Translations under genes and position numbers: made by a program
Source of the DNA: Coniferiporia sulphurascens
Taxonomy: Eukaryota > Basidiomycota > Agaricomycetes > Hymenochaetales > Hymenochaetaceae
Direction: 5' to 3'
Assembly: GCA_002794785.1 (NCBI GenBank)
Contig: NBBA01000008.1
Span: 1,860,001 to 1,924,000, forward strand
DNA length: 64,000 nucleotides
Notes under the pieces: generated by a model
The model's database searches: none
Seen by the model: the letters and a program-made list of their open reading frames with translations, nothing else
Told to the model about the DNA's origin: nothing
Shown: in pieces, positions 9,920 to 20,772 of the stretch
How the letters are laid out: each line of letters starts with the position of its first letter
Position numbering within the stretch: the first letter of the stretch is position 1

Positions 9920-10465
9920 ATAACTGATGGGAGCTAAGGCACTCAATTAAAGATGTAATTGATGGGAGCCACAAATAACACATCACACAGGAGAACCGAT
10001 TAGGAAACTAGGAGAAGCATCTAGGTAAAGGTAGTATCCAAGACTGGTTACCTTAGGTATTATACTTTATGACTTGATGGAAACTAGGGGAAGGTTCTAG
10101 TAAGGATAAAGATAGCACAGTAGGCTGTAGAATGTACCGGAATATGTAACTGACTCATAGGAAGCTAAGAATAGTAAATAGCATGTACAAGATTGTACTG
10201 GAACATTCCTATGACTTACAAACACATAGTAGTATGTAGTGGTACATACTAGAATGTAGTAAATAGACTACAACATGTAGGGTATAAAAGCCCAATGTAA
10301 AATTGCAATAAAAAGCAGTTTAATTCATCTCAGTCTCTTACCACCATCATCAGCTCTAACACTCTAGCGAGTGCAAGGGTACTAAGCCTACCCTAAACTA
10401 ACTAGTACATTGTGTGAATCTGTTATCACTTGTTTCAATCCCTTACTCAGGGAGTGAATCTAACA
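9920..10465 (+). repeat. LTR-like sequence, right side of palindrome 2
   Basis: Plus-oriented partner of 7436-7980. It contains GGGTATAAAAGCCC near 10280, then AATAAAAAGCAGTTTAATTCA and ends CTAACA at 10465. The TATA box, polyadenylation-like signal and terminal CA agree with an LTR whose transcription would run out of the palindrome to the right. Confidence 0.6.
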
Positions 10466-10916
10466 TGTTGAAGCCATTGTGTAATGGGATGAGAAATAAA
10501 ACACAATAGATAATTTTTAGAAAAGAAAGACAAGGAGGCGAGCTCCTTTGCTGTGGACTATCTGTCAGGGTCTGCAGTGATGGAGGTCGAGAGAAAGCCT
10601 TCTCAGCTTCTCCTGCCTACTCCGCCACAGACCTCACTCTGTGGCCCATCTCTTTCCTCAATGGGCCTCAGATCACACTCTTTAGAACATTTTTGTCCTA
10701 TGTGTCATGTTTCATATGTTGCAAACAACTCTTTCGCAATGTCATTGCTCACTAGGAGCCATTGCATTGGCTGTGACTTCTTGTGCATTTATGTTTGACT
10801 AATGGTTTTTGGCTGACTTATAGTTTCACAAATTTGCCAGACTACTTCCCTGTAGGCCAATACTAGCTCTACAGTACATGTCGAAGCACTGCCCAAAATA
10901 ATCTATTGTCATAGCT
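10466..10916. other. Intergenic, nothing supported
   Basis: An 81-codon ORF at 10553-10798 shows no recognisable motif. No repeats shared with the rest of the window were seen. Confidence 0.45.
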
Positions 10917-11380
10917 TCAACTGTCACTCTGACCTTGCCTGTACATAACCCGGATCCCCAAGACCACATCACCTCCCTCCGTGAGCTCCTTTAACATCGG
11001 TTTGCTAATGGTAGGTGAAGAGTTTCCAACGGAAACATCCGTCACGGATATATTCTGCAGGAATGAGGGTGCTTTCACTTTCGACAATTTCTTCATGAGC
11101 CTGCCAATGAGAAAAGACTCAAGGTCCTGAGTACAGTAAAAGCTGTGGAATATCCTGCCCAGGAGTGCATTTAGCCAACGCATAGGAATAACGTCCAGCT
11201 GCTCGTCCAGCATGGACACGAGGTGATCCATGTCTGAGGGGTGAAAGACCAGGTGCACAGGTTCCAGGATGGACAGACAATAAAAGTGACTCGCCCCATG
11301 ATCTAGTGCAAGATACTTCCGTTTCCACACAAGACCTGATAAAATGGACCATGTGTTAAGCTCAACGGTTACGCGATGAT
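10917..11380 (-). pseudogene. SMP-domain (Nvj2/TEX2-like) gene fragment
   Basis: Minus-strand reading frame whose middle part, RWLNALLGRIFHSFY, then FLIGRLMKKLSKVKAP, VSVGNSS and KPMLKELTEGGDV, is the start of an SMP (synaptotagmin-like mitochondrial lipid-binding) domain as found in Nvj2- and TEX2-type proteins at organelle contact sites. SMP domains carry lipids between membranes. Only the N-terminal half of the domain and about 50 residues before it are present; the frame ends soon after MYRQGQ, and the upstream gene part is replaced at 11384 by an LTR-like sequence. It is therefore a truncated remnant. The family call comes from the motif pattern alone. Confidence 0.6.
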
Positions 11381-11383
11381 CAA

Positions 11384-11913
11384 TGTCGGGGCTTCCTGAT
11401 CGTCGGGGCTGGTAGTACGGCAACGGGGCTTCCTAGATGTCGTAAGTTGAATGATGATTGTCGGTGGGGCTTCCTGATCGATGATGTGGACACGGTAGGC
11501 TTCTGAGTGGAGTCGGGTTGCGATGAAGCAATAAGTGGCACAATGGCGCACAGTAGACTGAGGGTAGCAGATAATGGGCTTGTATGAACAAAGAGCACAA
11601 GCTTAGGGCTTGTGCTACTGAAGTTACATGCTTATATGCTACTCTATGTGTTTACTACTGTAGCGGCCTGTGTAGGGTAGTTTACCAGACTATGGAAGGT
11701 CATGGAAACCCAAGGAATGCCTTGGTAATACAAGTAGGGCTATCAGTAAGTAAAGCACATCATGGTGATGCAATATGGCATCATCATGGCGTCTTATGGC
11801 GCAAGGCGAAATAAGGATGAGTAAGGCAGAGAAAAGGGGGAGGTGTGCTGACTGATGATGATGAAGAGGAAGTGAGTCAGCGCATAGAGGGAAAGTAAAG
11901 GAAAATTGTAACA
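11384..11913 (-). repeat. LTR-like sequence next to the SMP fragment
   Basis: About 530 bases with TG...CA ends on both strands (TGTCGGGGCTTCC on the left, TTGTAACA on the right). On the minus strand it starts TGTTACAATT and has CATATAAGCATG as TATA-like box near 11625-11640. The phrase GGGGCTTCCTGATCG is repeated near the left end. No target duplication or internal domain was found, so the call is tentative. Confidence 0.4.
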
Positions 11914-12357
11914 CCATGGTGTAGAAGAATCGAAAACCTCGTCCTTTGCCTAAGTCTTCGTGAGTAGAATGTCTTCATGCTACACCCTCAGGCTTTCCTT
12001 CCATCACCTCTTGCTATCGACATATTCTTGCCAATATCTTCTTCAAATCCCATCTCCTTTGTAACTGCTAGTAATAATCCTCTCAGTGGCCGGTGGAAGG
12101 GGTTTCGATTATATCTTATCGCGTTTAGTGAATAGTTCCCCATCTGGCGGCAGTGAAGCTCAAATTTTGGCCTCATATTCGGCTATGTCCCTGTCTTCGA
12201 CAAGTAGAGTGCGGTCCCTTTCAGGACAACATTCCATGTATCCTTCGGCCTCGACCGCTTGTTATCCTTGGAGCAGGAGTCTAGAAAAAAGCGTGTCATG
12301 TTCACGTACGACGGTACGACCCATCTGCTTTCCTCTCCCCAAATGTCCTGCAAACCA
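11914..12357. other. Intergenic, nothing supported
   Basis: Overlapping ORFs on both strands (12086-12370 plus, 11988-12176 minus) lack recognisable features. This is the left part of the upstream region of the Myb/SANT-like gene. Confidence 0.4.
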
Positions 12358-12575
12358 CGGCATGGGATAAAGCAACTTTAAGCAGGCTACCGATCACGTG
12401 CACACCCGCGGGGATCGAACTCCAAACTACCGAATCCATCGGTGCGCTTTTTTCGTCCGCCGGGCGCCTGTTCGAAAGCTGAAATCTCATGACGCCGGAG
12501 TTAAGTTGGCCAGTGGTGCACATACCATCAATACCCAGTTGAAAATACCTCCCTATCTAAGACTTTCTTTATCCG
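12358..12575. repeat. Second copy of the mannosidase upstream segment
   Basis: Homologous to 385-560 in the same orientation, here placed directly before the Myb/SANT-like gene start. It includes the same GATCACGTGC site and CAGTTGAAAAT run, and an extra stretch (about 12470-12530) absent from the first copy. Confidence 0.7.
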
Positions 12576-12599
12576 GATAGGAAAACTGTGCTCTGCAAG

Positions 12600-14096
12600 A
12601 TGTCCAGTCCCAGCGAGTCCTCCAGCTCCGACACAGACTCAAAGGACACGCCATCCCCTGGCTCAATCAGTAGGAAACGGAGTAGAAGGACTCGGGGCTC
12701 TGTGGTAAAGGACACGGAAGGATCCATACAACCCAGAATAGCAGAAGACATGGAGACAGATGAGGACCTCGAGTTTGGTGCAAGGTTATATTCCATCAAT
12801 TCTGACTTTCTCCTCATTGCGTTCCATAAAATTGTCAGAGGGGAATAAAAAACTGAGGTTATCAAAGGAGGACGCAAACAATACCAGAGACCATCTGCTG
12901 ATACCGGGCACTGAAAATACGTCTAACGTTGCCCTCCCAGCTAGCATAACAACTCCATTTCCAAAAGCCGCCAAATGGTCAAGCTACACCGATAATCTAC
13001 TTATTGAGGCGCTACTCAGGCTTAAAAGGGAGTCAGACGGAAAGCAGAGGCTAGGATGCTTCAGTCCGTACAGTTGGGATGCTGCCGTCGATGCATTAAA
13101 GGGCAGTGAGGATGTGGATGGCGGGCTCTCAAAGGGCAAGATGGCCATCAAAAGACGTTACCAGAAGGTTAGTCCCTCATCCAATGAAAACATTAATTTT
13201 ATATGCGGCAAGAATCTGTGCACTCCACCGTGAATGAGTTTATGCCGTTGTCTCCTTTCGCTAGGATTACGCCATGTCGCATGCTAAGGATACTAATATA
13301 TCGTTCCCTCTATCGACCGTCCTCCTACGAATCCCTCCTCGTAATATTTCCAAATTTTTGACGCCTTTCCCCCCTGGCAGATCAGGAAAGACCACGAAGA
13401 AGTCTGGAAACTCCTCAAGGAGCCTGGTTTCACCTTTGACGCCAATCTCGAGATGCTCAAAGCATCCGACACTGTCTGGAACGATTGTTTCAAAGTACGC
13501 CTCCCATTTTATGCGACAAATGTGTGTGGTAACCACTGACCATAAGGACCAAAGAGATTCCCCAATTTACGGAGACTCCGGAAGAAGCATATCCCGCATT
13601 TCGAGAAGCTGTGCTGGCTGCTGCACGATTCTCTCTCTGACGGTCATGGCCATTTTGTGTACAAACATGGCGTCTTCCCAAATTTTGATGATGAAAACAG
13701 TACTAGTGGCATCGGTGAAGTATGTGTTCGCATTCCGCTTTCCGGACGAAGACATTCATGTAAATTTAACATGTTTCATAGAATGAGACTACGCAACTAG
13801 ACCAGGCTGCACTGCAAGCTCTACCTTTAACTAGGACTACCCGCCCATCGCCAGTTATCGACGAGGACGAAGAGTCCTTATCCACTTCTAACACTGAAGC
13901 ACTGGCGGCAGCAATGACGCTCTGCAATGCAGTCACCACTTTCATCAGCAGCCATAGAACCAGGAGATTAGACATGCGTGGAATCCGAATGGTGGTAGCT
14001 GCGACAGTGGTAATCGCTGCTACCACCTGCTTGCTCGCTGTTAACGATGATAGTGACAGTAGCAACAGTAGCAACAGTAGCAACAGTAGCTTCTGA
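12600..14096 (+). CDS. Myb/SANT-like domain protein, five exons
   Basis: Exons 12600-12777, 12839-13167, 13381-13494, 13555-13719 and 13782-14096 join in frame to 366 residues; all four introns are GT-AG. The start ATG opens a Ser/Asp-rich tail (MSSPSESSSSDTDS). The Myb/SANT-like domain follows: AAKWSSYTDNLLIEALLRLK, SWDAAVDALKGSE, KRRYQK, IRKDHEEVWKLL and ASDTVWNDCF, then the downstream block LRKKHIPHFEKLCWLLHD. This arrangement is typical of basidiomycete Myb/SANT-like proteins, presumed DNA-binding; related domains occur near Harbinger-type transposases. The third intron may hide a 24-base exon at 13264-13287 (codons DYAMSHAK), but it lacks a GT donor. The C-terminus has a hydrophobic helix (VVAATVVIAATTCLLAV) and an (AGCAAC)n-encoded Ser/Asn run. 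Confidence 0.72.
14054..14091 (+). repeat. Hexanucleotide repeat in the end of the Myb/SANT-like gene
   Basis: An imperfect run of AGCAAC units encodes the Ser-Asn tail immediately before the stop codon. Such a repeat could vary in length between strains without shifting frame. Confidence 0.8.
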
Positions 14097-15214
14097 AAGA
14101 AGAAGCCCTGTGTAGAGGAAATGATACCGTGGCGCACACGAATGGACACAAGATCCTTACGATCCTTCCTGTATCCAGAATATTGAGCTCTGGTAGAGTC
14201 CTTCTATCACCTGATGTCCATATTTTCTCATCTTCTCACTTTCGGAACTGAGTCTAGGTTTCATACCCTGCTACATTACATCAATATTCCGCAGCACTCT
14301 TCCACACATCCCCAGCACCTACTAAACTCTGTTAATCCATAATTATCCACGCTCTATTTTGTAATACAAGATCGAAGACTTGTGAAAGCACGGAGTTCTT
14401 CTTTGATTGGGTCAATGAGCATTAGCGAGACTACTTACAGTGGTTAATCGATTTTATGCCGGAGAATCATACTAAGTATGGGCTGAAAAAAAGGTTTTGT
14501 CAATACAGCCCAGGCGCTCCCTCTTCTTCCGTCTTTCATACGGTAGATCCTCGGGAGTATCTAGTAGATATAGCAAGGTCAAATGAACTTCGAATGGTGA
14601 TAAAGCATAAGAAACGAATGTAGCCTTGCACATCAGTCAATTACCTCAGGACTTATGCCGCTCACCGTTGTTTGTATCATAACCTGAGAAGTGTATTTTC
14701 CAACTGCAGCAAGTTACAGAAACGAGGTGCCAAGCAAGAATAAATGTCATAAGTAAAATGAAATGGCAGTCTGAATGCTGGCGTCACTGCGCACGTTAGT
14801 ACCAGCCCTTGAAACGCACAATCACGCTGTGTGTCGGACCTCAGAAGAGAAACTCAAAAGCATTCGACATAATTAAATAGAGTAAACATTTAGTACAGAA
14901 GTATATTTTACACACCCGCATAAAATACCGTCTTTTACATGACGAAAATTCGATTTTTGTGTGCAACGATGGGCATCTGTACACCAGAAAGAGTATCTTG
15001 TAAAGTCAAAACCTGACGGATTTTGTGTACGCGTCTTTATGCTAGATCTAGTGAGTAGAGGCAACGCCCACAATAGTTTTGGGATAGATTTGCATGCTGA
15101 TAAAAGATCAGCACCTTCCTTATGCAGTAATTTTAGTGGCAATAAAGAGGGGCAATGCGAGTCCAGTGGACGCGGAGTTTGGACATGACACGGGCCAGCT
15201 ATGCTAGATGTTAC
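14097..15214. other. Intergenic, nothing supported
   Basis: About 1.1 kb with a 120-codon minus-strand ORF (14873-15235) of no recognisable family. No repeats or RNA genes seen. Confidence 0.45.
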
Positions 15215-15685
15215 TCTAGTCTTTCTTTTCCTCAAACTCCGGGCGGGACGCGTCTGCGGCTAAAATCCTGTGCACATTCCGAGCACCATTTAGTGTGGTA
15301 CAAAGTTGCAGCAGATTCCCGGAACGGTACGGTGCCTGGTGTAATGTTGGCCGTAATGCTCGGGAAGTACCTGCAGTATGAACCTTGGGCATGCACGCTC
15401 GATCTTGCATGTATGCATCACTCATAAATCAAAATAACGCAATGATTAAAGTGCATGATTCCCGTTAAAACGTACATTTGTGGGTTCCAGCCCTACAAAC
15501 AGTGAAAAGACTGCCTAACAAGAGAGAAGCGAGAGAGGCTAAGGGAAAATCGGAATCGGAAAATACCGTGCTATAAATAGACTAAAGGCGGCTGGAAGGG
15601 CCACTAATTATGCTGCGAGTCATCTCATGCATGCTGTGTGTCTGTGCCATAGAAATCCGAAACGACCGAAAGCCTACACCAAGAT

Positions 15686-16592
15686 TTATGTAAATTGCAT
15701 GTCGCTTACAATCCGACTCGGAGCCCCGGGCCTGTAGCTCGTGCCTCCATTAACGTCCATTTCGGCAGCCTCATTCAAGTGTACCAGCAGTCGGCAACCT
15801 ACTATGCAGGGAAAGGTAACGCTCATTAACACAACCTGCATTATATTTAATGCTGCGTTGAGGGAGGCTTCTTGATCCACCCAGTTAAATGCGACGTGCG
15901 CTACACCGCATATCATTATACTAGAAAATGATGTTTAAATCAGCCGAAACGAGGGAAACGTGAAATAATTACATGGAAAAATAGAACGCTTGATCGAGGA
16001 TGAGAACTTTGACAAGGCCGACACCCTTAAATCCGGCCGATTCTCGCCAAAGAGAGGCAGCTTTGTAGAGAGCCAAGACCATTAAGATAAGCTCAAATAT
16101 AAGTGCAGCCATCCTATCATGATGATGTAAGCATGAAATCATTACTACCATGTAGCGTTGTGTACGAACCAGTAAAACATCTCGAACAAAGGAGGAATAG
16201 TACCGTCATCGTTGCAAAAGATATACCCTTCTGCACCTACTACAGATACTGCTCCGTTGTCAGTAGCAGTACGCTCTAGGCAGAAAAAGTCGTAGACTCT
16301 TCGCTTACCTTTTTCTTTTATAACTATACTAACTAAAAATCCCAGCATGAAGGTGGATTCTATAGCAAACAAAGCTCTGAGGTAAATGGCCAGTTTCCTT
16401 TCTGTTAAGATTTAGATGCACAAACTGAGCTTCTATAGCGACTCCAAGTTAAAGCCAAGTACCTCCGGACCATAATGCAAGGACTCTCATCAAGAGAATG
16501 TCTGATAAAAGCATCGGGATAATGTGAGAAGAGATGTAAAGAACGTACTTACAGTCAATCAGAACGATGGTCATCCATCCTGAGCTCAGCAT
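15686..16592 (-). CDS. DUF6533-like integral membrane protein, copy 2
   Basis: Minus-strand gene. From the 3' side, exons 15686-15920, 15973-16113 and one ending at 16149 join in frame through GT-AG introns: the block GAEGYIFCNDDGTIPPLFEMF is followed by YWFVHNATWM, then ALIFELILMVLALYKAA, RESAGFKG, VKVLILDQAFYF, and finally NIMQVVLMSVTFPCIVGCRL with LLVHLNEAAE. Several hydrophobic helices indicate a multi-pass membrane protein; the pattern is that of the DUF6533 family, whose function is unknown. The N-terminal part (MLLSDILLMRVLALWSG and LRALFAIESTFMLGF) needs a further intron or contains a TAA in the frame between the two blocks, a stop shared with copy 1, so the 5' model is unresolved. 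Confidence 0.55.
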
Positions 16593-17775
16593 CACCGTTA
16601 GCCTTGCTCCCATTGGGAAAAAAATGGCTCACCCCCTAAACTCCCAGCCCATGCGGAAAAGTTGCCTGTATTCTCATTAACGCAACCTATGATGAAGAGT
16701 CATTTCCCCTCACATCTAGATGGTCTCGATTATGAACCGGGGTACAAATATGATTCAATGGCGTACGTACAGTGTTAAATGTGTGTGATCCGAATAAGCT
16801 AAGCTCGTTTCAATAGTTAAAGTCAAGTTTGCCGTGCGTGGTCGACTTTAAGATGGCGAGCTCACGCGGTATATACACCAATGCAGAAACGATCCCCATG
16901 TACCGATTCTGTGGAAGGTGCGTGCTTGGTTAGTGATCCGTGTCTCACTCTAAAAAGCGATGGGCGTGGTGTTTACTTACAAGAAAATAGACTATGCTGA
17001 CTGTCTTGCGGGGCGAGCTCTTTGTCGACCCGGGGTGCAACATGGTTAGAGGGCGAAGCAGTACTGCAGTGGGAAAACTCACCCAAAAGTATTCAACCTG
17101 AATGATCAAACAAACTATGAATCAGAGATGAAGAGTGGATACCGGAGATTTGTATACCTCTTTATCAAATGTGACGACTAAAAGAGCATATAAAAAGAAG
17201 GTTTCAGTCGTTGAATGTGTTATGGACTCAACTGGTATCATAACAAAGAATGGTAGCGATTGCGATTTGGACATATGTACTTTGCACATAGATGGGAAGA
17301 AGGGTCGGAATCATACTGGGATCAATAGGCTCTACGCCAGATCGGGTTGATAGCATTACGGGAAGCGTCATGGTTTAAGGTATACAAAGCGTACAGAATG
17401 GGAGAAGTCAAGATGAGACTGAGTCGAGCTTATATGGGGGAGCCTGAGAAAAACTCTTTGCTTCTTTAGTTCAACAAGGTCATTCATCACTACTACGTGA
17501 TTAATCTGGAGCCTACATGAACGATTTTCAAGTCCTGACTGGCCGGGCCAAGTAGCGAGAACCATATCAGAAATCATAAACATAGATTTACCAGTCAGAT
17601 TCAGATGGCAAGGATCAGAAATCAGACCTTGAAGTTACAATACCACCAGCAAGAAATCCTTGTTACCTCGGCATGGCAACCCAGCCCATCTGGATTGAAA
17701 CTTTCAGAATCAGAATAGATGAGGCCGTAGCGAAAGCAGGTCCGGTAGCCTTCATAGTGTACGGGTCTGTTGCTG

Positions 17776-17956
17776 TTGTTGAAGTTCGAGCTCGATACCG
17801 AGACGGAGTCGGAGTTTGAAATATTTTTCGTAGTTTTTTTTTACTGCTTGTATGCGCTCGGTTTCCCTCGCACGATTATCTACTGGTTACAAGATATCTA
17901 CGTTGGCATACGGAAAGAATTTGCACGCGCCGCAAATTGCTGAAAACCAATAGCTG
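17776..17956. mobile_element. Short dispersed repeat (MITE- or SINE-like), 181 bases
   Basis: Present in duplication copy 2 and absent from copy 1, where TCTGTTTCTGCGTGTGC is continuous. Flanked by GCTG on both sides (17772-17775, 17953-17956). Core sequence TTATCTACTGGTTA, then GGCATACGGA, then GCGCCGCAAATTGCTGAA; related cores occur at about 21252-21385 and 58420-58510. No coding capacity. Confidence 0.65.
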
Positions 17957-18310
17957 CGTGTGCTGTTCAAGACTCAAGAGTAGAAGGAAAATGTGGCACA
18001 AGCTCTTCCATTCCCACTGGCAGAACATGTTGTGCGTGCCGCATTGGGCATACCACAGTAGCGACTCTCACTACATGGCTTGTTCAGGATGAACAGAGAA
18101 GATTTACGGGCACTGATCACTGTAACCACACAGGCTTACATGCTGGGGCTTTTGAAGTCAGGCCTCCGCACTACATTTCCGGGTCTCTGTACCGGGTTTA
18201 CTCACTAAACCTATCGCCATCAGGAATACATATATAATTACAATCTCTTATAGTTTTGAAACTGTTAAACTCCTTTAAAGCTTCTCTACAGCTGCTCGCT
18301 ATTTCTAACT

Positions 18311-19703
18311 GAAAATGTCGCCGCGTATAGTCGAATCCTGCGAACGGGATTTGTACGCGTTGTAAGAAATCTCGAGGTGTGCCGTCGCAGCAGGGTTGGT
18401 CCTTGTCGATAACAGATTTCTTCGTGGCCGTTTCCGACCAAGAGCATACATGTAGCGCTAACTACAAGTAAAACATCACAGAGCGTGAGACGTAAATACC
18501 AAATGTAGTCGCATAGTCGAGATTACCAAATCATAATTCCAACACGCGTTTACGGCCACGTGTGCACACCTCGCTAAGTCGACTGTGATCGATGATGGCT
18601 TTCGTCAACGGTGACGACAAGTTGCAACAGGCTGCAAATAAGTAGGGCTTTTGCATTTCTCTCTTCTTCTACTATGCACAGCCTTCCCGCACCCGCGTCC
18701 TCCCTGCTCGCCCTCGGTCATCGGCCCAGGTTTAATCATACGCGTTCCTCAAGGCCCAGATCTTTGACGGAGTTGGCTGGCGGTGTCGAGCGTGCGTAAT
18801 CGCACAACCAATGATAAAGCCAACCGCCGGACCTGAGAGCACACGTTTGCAAGGGACAAAATGGACACGCGTAACTGAGCACTAGGCCAAGGCTGCAACA
18901 CCCTTTTCACTTTCGCGTACACCGTTGTGCGGCCTCCTGCACCATACCCAACTCCAGATCCTACTCCGTCTGTCATGGCCAGTCTAACTTTTGTTTTGGA
19001 CAAGTCCAAGTGAAAAGACAGTCCACAGAGCATTACGTCATAACCAAAAACCCATTCTTTGTAAGTGCCAAGACACGGGCCCTTTGCGGAATGCCAGCGG
19101 GTGCATTACAATGTCAGTTGTTACTTCTTATTAGAATCACCGCCCGAAAAAGGGAAGGCGAGTTGAGACTGATTTAGTCAGACGGACTCACGTTTGGGGG
19201 GACGTGATGAACAGATGATATGGAGTGAGACCAGCTGTACATTTTGTGAGTATTTAACCGGGAAAATAGGTACGATAGACGGGTCTGGGCTGGGCCTCGG
19301 TTAGGTGCAAAACCACGGAGCTAGAGACGCGAAAACCTAGCGAAAAAAAAAGAACGAGAGGGAAAAAGAGAGGCGACGGCAGGGGGATAGACGGGGAGAG
19401 AGAACGAGGGTGGCTTCGACTACTGCGGGGTTGCTACGGGCGACGGTACAAAGAAGGATTAGAACGGGCCGGCTATCTGCGAGCGCCCTTGCTGCTCCAC
19501 CGTTCTCCACTCCAAGAAGCTGCCCCTCTTCGATCTTTTTCCTTTTCGGGAAGTATAGTCGAGCTATGGTCGAGTTTAATCTACGCGTGTACGTTTCGGG
19601 GCGCGTTCTCAGCTATTTCACCTAGACCTCCATCCTAGGCCCCTTCCACTCTCTCACTCTTCCCCTTTCTCCCCCTCCTACCACTACTCTCGCGCATTTC
19701 AAC
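18311..19703. other. Intergenic upstream of the methyltransferase-like gene
   Basis: No gene supported. The last 450 bases are purine-rich then pyrimidine-rich, with a run of CT-rich sequence just before the next start codon (19640-19700), as is common in basidiomycete promoters. Confidence 0.45.
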
Positions 19704-20772
19704 ATGCCTTCAGTCTTTCAGCGCCATCCGCGCTACGCTCTTTTCTCGGGGTTCCTCATCCTCGCAACCTTCCTCCTCCTTGCTTCTCAGCATGCGCCAC
19801 CCCCCGCTCTCCTCCCTCCCTACACGGACCTCGCCTACACGTCCTCTGACGCCCTCCAGATCCGTCTCGCACAGTCCGAGCATGCGTACCAGAAGATGCT
19901 CGTAGACCGCAAGGGCCTCATACAGAAGTTCGGCCCTACCCCGGACAAAGTCCACATGTGCGTCTATTCTGCAGCGGAGCCGAATTTAATACTGTTCCCG
20001 CTGACACTGACCATCTTCTCTTGGCAGGTTCCCGCCAGACCACGAGCCCTGGCCACCGTACACCGTCTGGGACTTCATCCCCGCTGCCTTCACTTGCCCG
20101 CACGCCGTAGAACGCGTCGGCGCACTCGGTGATGGCGGAAAATGGGTCTGCGGCCTTGAGCGCGTCTCGCGCAAGAAGCCCTGCGTCGTCTACTCAATCG
20201 GTATCAACCACGAGTCGTCCTTCGAGGCTGAGGTTCTGCAGCGTACGGCCGCATGTGAAGTCTGGGGATACGACTTTTCCGTCACGCAATTCGGCCCGGA
20301 GGTCCAAGACCATGCTGCGCTCCTACGTCGCGCACACTTCTATCCATACGCCCTCGGCGGTTTGGATAACCCCAATGCGGACCCAGCTCCTGTGTACACG
20401 CTCGCAACCCTCATGGCGCGCAACGGCCACACGCACATCGACGTGCTGAAGGTCGACATCGAGAGCTGGGAATTCGACACGCTGCGCACGCTTGTGCAGC
20501 CGTACGTCGAGAGCGGGGAGCCGCTTCCATTCGGCCAGCTACAGCTCGAGGTACATGTATGGGGGAAGCGCTTCACGGAGTTCCTCGGTTGGTGGGAGAT
20601 GCTCGAGGAAGCGGGGCTTCGCCCGTTTTGGACGGAGCCGAATCTGGTGTACCAGAATTACAACCGGGGTGGCTCGGCGGATTTGGCTGAGTACTCGTTC
20701 GTCAATATCAAGGGGGAGAACGCGTTCATTAGCGATAGAGAGCTCTATCGACCGCGCGGCGTGCACAACTAA
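19704..20772 (+). CDS. Membrane-anchored methyltransferase-like protein
   Basis: Two exons, 19704-19957 and 20028-20772, joined through a GT-AG intron in a Met codon (KVHM/FPPDHE); product 332 residues. An N-terminal anchor (YALFSGFLILATFLLL, residues 10-25) suggests a type II membrane protein. The rest resembles the Methyltransf_22/METTL24-type domain: ALGDGGKWVCGLE near the start, VVYSIGINHESSFE as the glycine-motif strand, then DVLKVDIESWEFDTL and LPFGQLQLEVHVWG, and a C-terminal LAEYSFVNIK. Such proteins are predicted SAM-dependent methyltransferases, probably acting in the secretory pathway; substrate unknown. Start chosen at the first ATG after a long CT-rich leader. No sign of damage. 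Confidence 0.82.

Larger units (their letters stand above)
7436..10465. mobile_element. Palindrome 2: foldback-type element with LTR-like ends
   Basis: The two ends are long inverted repeats: the left begins TGTTAGATTCACTCCCTGA and the right ends with its reverse complement. From outside in, each half has an LTR-like sequence of about 540 bases, a linker, and one copy of an ORF reading outward from a centre at about 8777-8819. The right half is interrupted by a solo copia LTR (9618-9873). No convincing target-site duplication flanks the whole unit (CATTC on the left, TGTTG on the right). Arms differ by scattered substitutions, so this is not a perfect assembly inversion. Confidence 0.8.
15215..18310. 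repeat. Direct segmental duplication, copy 2
   Basis: Counterpart of 878-3660 plus 4534-4640, about 14.3 kb away in the same orientation. It differs by substitutions, by lack of an 870-base stretch of copy 1 (junction near 18198) and by a 181-base insertion at 17776-17956. Confidence 0.85.

Noticed and set aside
13264..13287. Extra 24-base exon in the Myb/SANT-like gene
   Set aside because: It fits the frame but is followed by GATACT, not a GT donor; the gene is in frame without it.
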